A stretch of 8,234 nt of DNA from Flavobacteriales bacterium. GTDB taxonomy: Bacteria; Bacteroidota; Bacteroidia; Flavobacteriales_D; Sanyastnellaceae. The DNA is taken from positions 1-8,234 of the forward strand of contig DQKQ01000142.1 of assembly GCA_015660615.1 (NCBI GenBank), given 5' to 3'. Numbering within the stretch: the stretch's first letter is position 1; every line of letters starts with the position of its first letter. The position numbers were made by a program, and so were the translations under genes. Below the pieces are notes generated by a model, which saw only the letters and a list, made by a program, of their open reading frames with translations, did not search any database and was not told where the DNA came from. Below, piece by piece: positions 1 through 5,301 of the stretch.

Positions 1-399
1 TGCAAAATGACCAAAAAATAATGGGTTGAACCAAGGAGATTTTCGGTCTATTTCCTCACTACCCTTTACCTTTGGATAACTCGTTTTTGGAATAATAGCA
101 AAGATAGCAAACAATAAAGAAAAGAAACATCCACATGCAAAAGATAATAATGGATATTTCATTACTTGATTGTCAAGGTTCGCAATAGTAATAGAAAAAA
201 CGATGGAAGACACCGTTATCATAATATTGGCTTTAGCATCTGCCATCAAACCCAATCTCATTTGATTGCCATGATTGATGCGAAGGATGTTATCTACAGC
301 AGTACGATCTTCTGGAACCTTACTGAATACAGCAGACTGTCCTACTTTACCACCCTCATGGTCTGACCCGCTTAAATGTTCTTCGTGCCAATGTCTCAT
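1..399 (-). CDS. Pycsar effector-like two-helix membrane protein (PycTM/DUF5706), partial, 3' end outside window
   Basis: The reading frame opens at ATG 399 and stays open for 133 codons to the window edge, so the C-terminus is missing. The start overlaps the stop of the upstream gene as ATGA. No strong Shine-Dalgarno is visible, so translation probably depends on coupling. The first ~35 residues are polar and His-rich. Residues ~36-56 read NILRINHGNQMRLGLMADAK, then helix 1 (about 58-74) and helix 2 (about 82-104), then a short stretch ending NPLFFGHF. This order (Asn/His helix, A-D-x-K-A-N-I, two helices, L-F-F-G-x-F) is what I remember of the DUF5706/PycTM family. Those proteins are membrane effectors of cyclic-pyrimidine (Pycsar) anti-phage defence. 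No cyclase or nucleotide-binding domain is visible here. In a phage it could act in superinfection exclusion, membrane disruption or lysis. Family call fairly confident; role inferred. Confidence 0.72.
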   Translation of the reverse strand, partial: MRHWHEEHLSGSDHEGGKVGQSAVFSKVPEDRTAVDNILRINHGNQMRLGLMADAKANIMITVSSIVFSITIANLDNQVMKYPLLSFACGCFFSLLFAIFAIIPKTSYPKVKGSEEIDRKSPWFNPLFFGHFA

Positions 400-617
400 A
401 AGCGGTTTAACTTTTGTTCACAATATCTGTATGGTACTCCGTGCAGCCTCCCTGAACAATTTTTCCATGTCGCCTTTACTGTGCACATCCCTTTAATATA
501 AGTGCATGGAAAATGAGTTTTATCATAATCAAGTTTATATGCTATTCCACTCATAATAATATAGTAAATCCACAACACCAAGAGAATACCACTAACTACC
601 GAGAACCATTTGAACAT
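396..617 (-). CDS. Small single-pass membrane protein with four cysteines, unknown function
   Basis: This 73-residue protein was not recognised. A hydrophobic helix spans about residues 5-24. A polar, basic tail follows with Cys at 38, 45, 54 and 66. If the tail faces the periplasm, as a short N-terminus followed by a signal-anchor would suggest, the four cysteines could form two disulfides. ATG 617 has an AAGG Shine-Dalgarno six bases upstream and lies three bases after the AapJ stop. The stop overlaps the start of the PycTM-like gene as ATGA, so the three genes are probably translated together. It could be an envelope partner of either neighbour. No lipobox is seen, which argues against an outer-membrane spanin lipoprotein. 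Confidence 0.7.
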   Translation of the reverse strand: MFKWFSVVSGILLVLWIYYIIMSGIAYKLDYDKTHFPCTYIKGMCTVKATWKNCSGRLHGVPYRYCEQKLNRL

Positions 618-620
618 TCT

Positions 621-1787
621 TTACCTTAAAGGTGGTGCATATAGCAATCCTCCTTTTGTATAGAGTTTATTCAATCCACGAGCAAGGCCTAGAGGTGTAT
701 CCTCTCCTACGTTTCTCTCATATATTTCTTCATAATTCCCCACTTGTTTTACTATATTATAAGACCATTCTGCATTTAACCCCAATTTTGATCCAAGATT
801 TGAATGATGAGCTCCATTCAATTCACCCATAAATCTTTGAATATTTGGATCTATATTCTCTTTAAAATCGTCTATATTTTTTGAATTAATTCCTAACTCT
901 TCTGCTATAAAAAGTACATAGACTGACCATCTAACAACATCAGACCACTGCTGATCTCCATACTTGACTACTGGCCCAAGTGGTTCCTTTGATATAATCT
1001 CTGGTAAAATGATATGCCATTCTGGGTCTGAAAAACTCAATCTGTTTGAAGCTAAACCAGACCTATCAGTACCATACATATCACAATCACCTCGTATGTA
1101 CCAATCTTTTGAGTTCTCTCCAACTGGAACAACTATAGGAATATATTTTATTTCATGTAACTGAAAGTAGTCTGCAATGTTCTTTGCTGCAGTTCCAGTT
1201 GAACTAAAACATATTTTAGCTCCAACCATCTGTTTGACAGAGGAAACTCCTAGAACCTTTTTAGTAATGAACCCCTGCCCATCATAAAATGTAGTAGGAA
1301 GAAATTCTAATTTTTTAGTTACATTTCTCGTAAACGTATAAGTTGTAGCAGCAGATAACATATCAATCGTGCCATTTATCAAATACTCAAATCTAGTTCT
1401 TCCATCCACTATTACATACTTTACTGCGTCTGCATCTCCAAGCACTGCAGCAGCTACTGCCCGACAAATATCAACATCAAAACCAAACCAAAGTGTTTCT
1501 CCTACACCTTCACTCCAGATCGCCTCAGAGAAGCCTTTAAAATCTTCTTTAGTTCCGCAATTGACATAACCTTGTTCTTTTACTCTATCAAATGTACTAC
1601 CGTATGTTGGAATATATTCTGGTTTTGGAGTATGCTCCATATCCATTACCATCTGTTTGACATCTTCAATTTCTTCCAAAGTCATCTTACTATGATCCAT
1701 CATTGGCTTTTGCCCCTCAACAGTGGACAGTGCCATCACCCAAAATACCCAAACTAAAGCTATAATAAATTTACCAACGGGGTTCAT
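621..1787 (-). CDS. aapJ: Periplasmic amino-acid-binding protein of the AapJ family (ABC transporter substrate-binding protein), phage-borne
   Basis: The protein has 388 residues, against roughly 340 for cellular AapJ. An N-terminal Sec signal peptide covers about residues 1-25. An atypical Met/His-rich segment follows (about 29-52, including MMDHSKM). The family domain then runs from TFDRVKEQGYVNCG (65-78) to the C-terminus. Hallmarks of general L-amino-acid-binding proteins are clear: GFDVDICRAVAAAVLGD (102-118), FYDGQGF (167-173), LPEIISKEPLGP (261-272), QVGNYEEIYERNVG (348-361) and a C-terminal GG-x-x-YAPPLR. Arg154 and Asp241 align with the residues that bind the amino-acid carboxylate and amino groups in related binding proteins. 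Two nearby ligand-pocket segments differ from the consensus I remember. No permease or ATPase gene is in the window, so it would have to use the host AapQMP transporter. The start overlaps the upstream stop (TAATG) after a strong AAGGTGGA site. Likely an auxiliary metabolic gene. Confidence 0.92.
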   Translation of the reverse strand: MNPVGKFIIALVWVFWVMALSTVEGQKPMMDHSKMTLEEIEDVKQMVMDMEHTPKPEYIPTYGSTFDRVKEQGYVNCGTKEDFKGFSEAIWSEGVGETLWFGFDVDICRAVAAAVLGDADAVKYVIVDGRTRFEYLINGTIDMLSAATTYTFTRNVTKKLEFLPTTFYDGQGFITKKVLGVSSVKQMVGAKICFSSTGTAAKNIADYFQLHEIKYIPIVVPVGENSKDWYIRGDCDMYGTDRSGLASNRLSFSDPEWHIILPEIISKEPLGPVVKYGDQQWSDVVRWSVYVLFIAEELGINSKNIDDFKENIDPNIQRFMGELNGAHHSNLGSKLGLNAEWSYNIVKQVGNYEEIYERNVGEDTPLGLARGLNKLYTKGGLLYAPPLR

Positions 1788-2257
1788 TATTCCACCTTAG
1801 TGAATGTATACTGCCGTGAACCATCTCGCCACGGGTGAGCATCCAAAATATATCCCTTGGGAGTCAGACGTTTTGTCATTCTATCATATAATTTAGATCT
1901 CGATGACCCCTCTCCACGCGCCTTGGCTGCCGTAAATTCAATTTTGATTGGTTGTTCTGATTTAATAAAATCTACTATTTGTGCAGTAACCGTAGTAAAT
2001 ATTTTTATAGCAGCAGCACCAGCTAATCCTGTAATGTTGAATTTATCTCCTACATCAAACTCCACACTAAATTGCTCAGTACCATCTACATCTCTAAAAG
2101 TTGTCGTAACTTTTGTTGTTACCTCATCTATTTCTATTGAAAACTCATAATCAATTGATTGGTGCACACCTCGTTGTGCGGGTTTTAACTTACCAAGTTT
2201 CCTATATGGCAGTGGCTTATCAAATAATTCAGCAATATAAGTTTTAAATGGTTTCAT
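1787..2257 (-). CDS. Putative capsid-targeted internal protein, unknown function
   Basis: This 156-residue protein opens with MKPFKTYIAE, which fits the T4 capsid-targeting consensus and ends in an I-A-E prohead protease motif. The residue after the predicted cut is Leu rather than the preferred Ala/Gly/Ser, so cleavage is less certain than in its neighbours. The mature part starts with a basic stretch. A beta-rich, acidic middle follows (about 36-75), then a small-residue helix (78-98) and a C-terminal block containing SRSKLYDRMTKRL (119-131). The last block resembles hypothetical proteins I remember from marine T4-like phages and faintly recalls GNAT acyltransferases, without a motif that settles it. 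ATG 2257 follows a GGAAGGT site, two bases after the preceding stop. The gene sits between another CTS protein and AapJ. Confidence 0.82.
   Translation of the reverse strand: MKPFKTYIAELFDKPLPYRKLGKLKPAQRGVHQSIDYEFSIEIDEVTTKVTTTFRDVDGTEQFSVEFDVGDKFNITGLAGAAAIKIFTTVTAQIVDFIKSEQPIKIEFTAAKARGEGSSRSKLYDRMTKRLTPKGYILDAHPWRDGSRQYTFTKVE
2228..2257 (-). other. Capsid-targeting sequence (MKPFKTYIAE, then L)
   Basis: The 10-residue pattern ends I-A-E as in T4, but Leu at the position after the cut is not a preferred residue. Confidence 0.65.
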
Positions 2258-2259
2258 TA

Positions 2260-3222
2260 CTACCTTCCAGTTTCCAACGTAGCAACATTACTTATGTACT
2301 TTTCTAGGTCAAAAGGATCTTTATAATATTTTCCCACTATGCCATCAGCTTTTAATTCTTCAATAAAATCTTCATAGCCCTTATAATCGTCTTCATCAGG
2401 ATCACCAGACATATCAGGCCTATACCAAGCGGGGCTAAATACAAGATGAACTTTTTTGATTTTAATTTTATTGACTATCTGCTCATCCCATTCATTATCG
2501 GTAAATCTGGTACTTAAATAACCTTGGAAAATCTCTTTGAATTGTTTCACATTAGATTTCATAACCTTTTCCATGCCGTCAATGTAATCCTTAATCAATA
2601 AGCCTAATTTTTTTGTATCTCTGGTAGGACTGCGCTTGTCTCCTAAAATCTGGCCAAGTGCTTGCCAATGCCCGGGATAGTTCACCGGATCCAAGTTCCC
2701 ATCATGATTTCTCATATATGTACTAGAATGATATTTCAGCAACAACTTGCCTATCAACTTTTCAACCCCCACCAATACCTTCGAGATATTTTGATCTCTA
2801 TCTACTCCCTTAAAATGAGCTAACTTAACCCATCTTCTACCACCCTTATCTGGGGAGCTCATTACATCCCCCTTCCATGCCGATAGTATATTCGCATCCA
2901 GTTCAGCAACAACTCCACCCTGTGTCTGAACACCTTGCTCAAAATACTCAGCCTTCATCCCAAAAAATGCCGAGATAGACTGCTTCTTTCCTTGTAATTT
3001 CTTTAGGGTGGGGTAATGTACTTTATCCGTTACATGAAATACAGTAGCCCTAACTTCTTCAATTCCAATTCTCTTGAATATGGGTGAAGATATTGGCAAC
3101 CAAAACCCTACTAAATTACCGCCTCGTTCAAAGCCTTGATGGAAACCAATATCAAAGAGTTTTTCAGATAGACTACCACTCCAGCCTGGAGCTTCTGCTA
3201 GATATGATTTAAATGTCTTCAT
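2260..3222 (-). CDS. Putative capsid-targeted internal protein, large; possible ADP-ribosyltransferase-like N-terminal half
   Basis: This 320-residue protein begins MKTFKSYLAE followed by A-P-G. It is the closest match in the window to the T4 CTS, with an ideal L-A-E/A cleavage site, leaving a ~310-residue mature protein. The next ~130 residues contain VFHVTD (61-66), a Ser/Lys-rich segment with SISAFFG (82-88), then GGVVAELDA (102-110) and GRRWVKL (128-134). The spacing of FHVT, S-I-S and a beta-strand Glu is loosely reminiscent of ADP-ribosyltransferase-fold enzymes, and T4 itself packages the CTS-tagged ADP-ribosyltransferase Alt. That is suggestive only. The C-terminal half is lysine-rich and helical, then VHLVFSPAWYRPD (258-270) and an acidic segment. 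ATG 3222 overlaps the cytochrome stop as ATGA and has an AGGA site upstream. The coding call is firm; the function is not. Confidence 0.85.
   Translation of the reverse strand: MKTFKSYLAEAPGWSGSLSEKLFDIGFHQGFERGGNLVGFWLPISSPIFKRIGIEEVRATVFHVTDKVHYPTLKKLQGKKQSISAFFGMKAEYFEQGVQTQGGVVAELDANILSAWKGDVMSSPDKGGRRWVKLAHFKGVDRDQNISKVLVGVEKLIGKLLLKYHSSTYMRNHDGNLDPVNYPGHWQALGQILGDKRSPTRDTKKLGLLIKDYIDGMEKVMKSNVKQFKEIFQGYLSTRFTDNEWDEQIVNKIKIKKVHLVFSPAWYRPDMSGDPDEDDYKGYEDFIEELKADGIVGKYYKDPFDLEKYISNVATLETGR
3193..3222 (-). other. Capsid-targeting sequence (MKTFKSYLAE, then A)
   Basis: The best match in the window to T4 MKTYQEFIAE, with the ideal L-A-E/A site. Confidence 0.78.
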
Positions 3223-3647
3223 TTTAGTGTCCTGTATACTACCATTAATTCCTCATCAGGAACTGGAGTTGCAACCGTGTAATATCTTTGATGACCAATT
3301 CTCATAAATGCTTTAATATCACTATAACTTGGATACTTGGATTGTAAATTATGAAGTAAATGGTCTGGGCTTAAATGACAAGTAGCACATTTATTGTCTC
3401 TTGCGAATACTCTAGTAGATTTTTTAAATCTTTCTGATTGCACTAATACAGAGTTCAAATCTTTTTCTATCCATACCATTCTCTCATTAATATCTGGAAG
3501 CACCATGAATATTGCGTATGCAAGTAATCCAATAATCACAAATATCCAAATTTTACTGGATACTACTAAATCTTTTGTTTCAATTTCAATCTCTTTAACT
3601 GGTTCAAGTTTCAGTTCCTCTTGATGTTCTGAATCTGACTTTGCCAT
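3219..3647 (-). CDS. Membrane-anchored monohaem cytochrome c-like protein
   Basis: This protein has 142 residues. The N-terminus (1-30) is strongly charged and should be cytoplasmic. One hydrophobic helix covers about residues 33-50. The remaining ~90 residues should lie in the periplasm, where c-type haem is attached. They contain CATCH (87-91), a complete CxxCH covalent haem-binding motif with His91 as proximal ligand. Met115 and Met135 are candidate distal ligands. The size suits a small class I cytochrome c domain tethered to the inner membrane. Maturation would need the host haem-attachment (Ccm) system. ATG 3647 has a GAGGT site overlapping the end of the preceding gene. The stop overlaps the next gene as ATGA. 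A CxxCH can occur by chance, but anchor plus motif in the right compartment makes a cytochrome likely. Its redox partner is unknown. Confidence 0.72.
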   Translation of the reverse strand: MAKSDSEHQEELKLEPVKEIEIETKDLVVSSKIWIFVIIGLLAYAIFMVLPDINERMVWIEKDLNSVLVQSERFKKSTRVFARDNKCATCHLSPDHLLHNLQSKYPSYSDIKAFMRIGHQRYYTVATPVPDEELMVVYRTLK

Positions 3648-3655
3648 AATCTACC

Positions 3656-4000
3656 TCACTTTTTTCCTATAGTGTTCAGTTTTTTAGTAATTTGTTGTTG
3701 GAACCACTTTAAGACTATTGGTATGCTTACATTAGAAGTGAGTCCGAATAAAAATCCTACTGGATACCGATAACTTATGTACGGTGCTAATTGCGGAACA
3801 TTATTAAATACGATAGAAATTAATAAGTAGCCAGTAAGTGACATACCCATATTAATGAGTAAGTCCAATCCTATGAGCCACTTATTACCTTCATACTTGT
3901 CTTTATTATCTGTTCTATAATTGAATAGAAATATCCAAAATGACGAGAATAATATAACCGCCATCATTATCAACTCATCTACCGCGAATAATTCATTCAT
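3656..4000 (-). CDS. Three-helix inner-membrane protein, holin candidate
   Basis: This 114-residue protein has three hydrophobic segments at about 8-27, 42-65 and 79-99, a polar loop NYRTDNKDKYEGNK between helices 1 and 2, and a lysine-rich C-terminal tail ending KKLNTIGKK. Size, three helices and a basic tail fit class I phage holins, which open the inner membrane at lysis. No endolysin is in the window and no family-specific motif is seen, so another small phage membrane protein is equally possible. It lies directly upstream of the cytochrome-like gene, seven or eight bases away. ATG 4000 has an AAAGGG site in the 16-base gap after the HAD phosphatase gene. Confidence 0.75.
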   Translation of the reverse strand: MNELFAVDELIMMAVILFSSFWIFLFNYRTDNKDKYEGNKWLIGLDLLINMGMSLTGYLLISIVFNNVPQLAPYISYRYPVGFLFGLTSNVSIPIVLKWFQQQITKKLNTIGKK

Positions 4001-4016
4001 CTGTACCCTTTGTTTA

Positions 4017-4529
4017 TTATGGAAACCCTATTCGTTTTAAATCATTTATGGTTGAATCAGCGCTTGTATGGTGGACTCCTATTCCTCCTGCTCCTTTCCA
4101 TTCCTTTATATTTTTAAGATGGTCATCAATCAATATATTTGGTCTTTTATCTCTGCCATCTACAGCAAAATTCTTCTTATTTATCCTTGAGACAATTCTC
4201 ATCCTGTCTGCTGGAAGTCTGAAATTTGTTTTCATCCAACGAGTCTTATCTTTCCATGCTCGTTTTGCAATAGGGCCCCGTGATTCCCTTGGAACTGCTG
4301 TAAGCATGAATGGTTGGAATGTTTTGATATAGCCCCAAAGACGGTCAGCATCTGGCATCTTTGGAAGTTGTAAGAATAAATCATCAGGTAAATCACTCCA
4401 GTAATCATCATTAAATGCTGTTCCAAGATGGTCTGCAGTGAACTTAACAAAATCTGCTACCACACCATCCATATCACAATAGATTTGGGGGAAGTCAAAT
4501 TCGACCAAGTATTGGTCAAACTTTTTCAT
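4017..4529 (-). CDS. HAD-family phosphatase, 5'(3')-deoxyribonucleotidase-like, with N-terminal capsid-targeting peptide
   Basis: From ATG 4529 the product has 170 residues. It begins MKKFDQYLVE, a CTS-like peptide, then the HAD domain. Motif I is CDMDGVVADF (about 19-28) with the nucleophile and acid Asp pair. Motif II is the Thr in LTAVP (about 80). A Lys-rich segment probably supplies motif III, and motif IV is ILIDDHLKNI (about 133-142). This pattern belongs to nucleotidase-type HAD enzymes that remove the phosphate from nucleoside monophosphates. I chose 4529 over the in-frame ATG at 4568 because it overlaps the upstream stop as ATGA, as its neighbours do, and places the CTS at the N-terminus. 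The residue after L-V-E is Phe, a poor gp21 site, so the tag may be uncleaved or vestigial. A packaged nucleotidase could act on host nucleotide pools early in infection. Confidence 0.88.
   Translation of the reverse strand: MKKFDQYLVEFDFPQIYCDMDGVVADFVKFTADHLGTAFNDDYWSDLPDDLFLQLPKMPDADRLWGYIKTFQPFMLTAVPRESRGPIAKRAWKDKTRWMKTNFRLPADRMRIVSRINKKNFAVDGRDKRPNILIDDHLKNIKEWKGAGGIGVHHTSADSTINDLKRIGFP
4500..4529 (-). other. Capsid-targeting-like sequence on the HAD phosphatase (MKKFDQYLVE, then F)
   Basis: The 10-residue pattern is intact but Phe follows the predicted cut, so packaging is plausible and cleavage doubtful. Confidence 0.6.
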
Positions 4530-4852
4530 TTTCCAGCTCTCTTCAGCATTGTTATTTTTTTCTTCCATGCTGGTTTATTCATCTGGTCTTCAATGTTTTG
4601 AATACCCTCTAACATCCCATGATATGAGCTCATCTTATCCTCGATATATTCATAACTCTCACCCTTTGCCCATTTCACAAAATCTTCTGAAGCACGAACA
4701 AATTTTGCTTTATACTGACTTAGCAGCATTCGACTCCATCCAGTAATCTGCACCTCTGGGTCTTCAGCGTCCTTGAGTGTTTTGGGCTTAGTGTCGAAAA
4801 TATAAGCGTCTCGGGCTTCTGTAATTTTGGTATATTCTGTGAAGTTTTTCAT
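4526..4852 (-). CDS. Putative capsid-targeted internal protein, small and lysine-rich
   Basis: From ATG 4852 the product is 108 residues. It starts MKNFTEYTKITE followed by A-R-D, a CTS two residues longer than its neighbours' but ending in an ideal I-T-E/A prohead protease site. The mature part, about 96 residues, is mostly helical by eye and rich in Lys and Glu. It has aromatic-acidic stretches such as SYEYIEDKMSSYHG and a basic C-terminus (KKKITMLKRAGK). That composition suits a DNA-associated internal protein like T4 IPI-IPIII. A longer reading from 4894 is possible but would bury the CTS. The start at 4852 overlaps the previous stop as ATGA and has an AAGGGGAAG site. No known enzymatic motif was seen. 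Confidence 0.83.
   Translation of the reverse strand: MKNFTEYTKITEARDAYIFDTKPKTLKDAEDPEVQITGWSRMLLSQYKAKFVRASEDFVKWAKGESYEYIEDKMSSYHGMLEGIQNIEDQMNKPAWKKKITMLKRAGK
4817..4852 (-). other. Capsid-targeting sequence, 12-residue variant (MKNFTEYTKITE, then A)
   Basis: Same opening as the gene at 5301, with two extra residues before an ideal I-T-E/A prohead protease site. Confidence 0.7.
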
Positions 4853-5301
4853 TTCTTCCCCTTCTTTATAATGACGCCTGATAGATAATCCCAAGAATCC
4901 ATAGCATGACTTATACTGTCACTAAACAATGAACGCTTGAGTTGGGCTTCAGTAAATGGGCCCTTTGGAAATTCCTTTTTGAACTCCTTATCCATTTCAG
5001 TTTTCATAGCTTGTAATATCTTGGCCGGATATTCATTTGATGGAAATTTTCTTATGGGAACACTACTATGAGCCTTCTTCCAAGCTTTACTTATTCTATC
5101 ATAAGCTAAACTACTCAAGCTAAGTGTTTTTTCGTGCTCCTTTGCTTCTTTCTCTGACTTGAACGGCTTACCGTCTGGATAGAATTTACCTCGCTCACTC
5201 CACTTCATTACCAGAAACCATCCATCATACTTACCACCACTAAGCTTATCAATCTTGGTCTTTAATTCTGCTTCTGATAGAAATTCTGTAAAGTTTTTCA
5301 T
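4849..5301 (-). CDS. Putative capsid-targeted internal protein, lysine-rich
   Basis: From ATG 5301 the product is 150 residues, opening with MKNFTEFLSE followed by A-E-L, a textbook CTS with an L-S-E/A cleavage site. The mature protein is very lysine-rich. It has KYDGWFLVMKW and a short YPDGKPF-K-S-E-K-E-A segment in its first third, then helices and a C-terminal DSWDYLSG segment ending KKGKK. The first third looks like a small beta-hairpin domain; no family was recognised. An ATG at 5313 would add MDVK. I prefer 5301 because it overlaps the stop of the upstream gene as ATGA and puts the CTS first. The first ~20 bases are nearly identical to those of the next gene, suggesting the tag was copied between genes. 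Confidence 0.83.
   Translation of the reverse strand: MKNFTEFLSEAELKTKIDKLSGGKYDGWFLVMKWSERGKFYPDGKPFKSEKEAKEHEKTLSLSSLAYDRISKAWKKAHSSVPIRKFPSNEYPAKILQAMKTEMDKEFKKEFPKGPFTEAQLKRSLFSDSISHAMDSWDYLSGVIIKKGKK
5272..5301 (-). other. Capsid-targeting sequence (MKNFTEFLSE, then A)
   Basis: Matches the T4 internal-protein tag M-K-T-Y-Q-E-F-I-A-E in pattern (M-K-x-aromatic-x-x-aromatic-aliphatic-x-E), with an ideal Ala after the cut. Confidence 0.75.

Noticed and set aside
166..496. Two overlapping plus-strand reading frames near the left end (166-366 and 275-496)
   Set aside because: They lie opposite the PycTM-like frame and the small membrane protein, have no recognisable domains, and every supported gene is on the minus strand.
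1857..2150. 97-codon plus-strand reading frame
   Set aside because: It lies within the CTS gene 1787-2257 on the other strand and has no ribosome binding site or motif of note.
4001..4016. Search for a terminator or promoter in the largest gap between genes
   Set aside because: Only 16 bases with no hairpin; it contains just the ribosome binding site of the next gene.
4526..4568. Longer N-terminus for the HAD phosphatase (MEEKNNNAEESWK...)
   Set aside because: It would overlap the upstream gene by 43 bases and bury the conserved CTS; the ATG at 4529 has the ATGA overlap seen at neighbouring genes.
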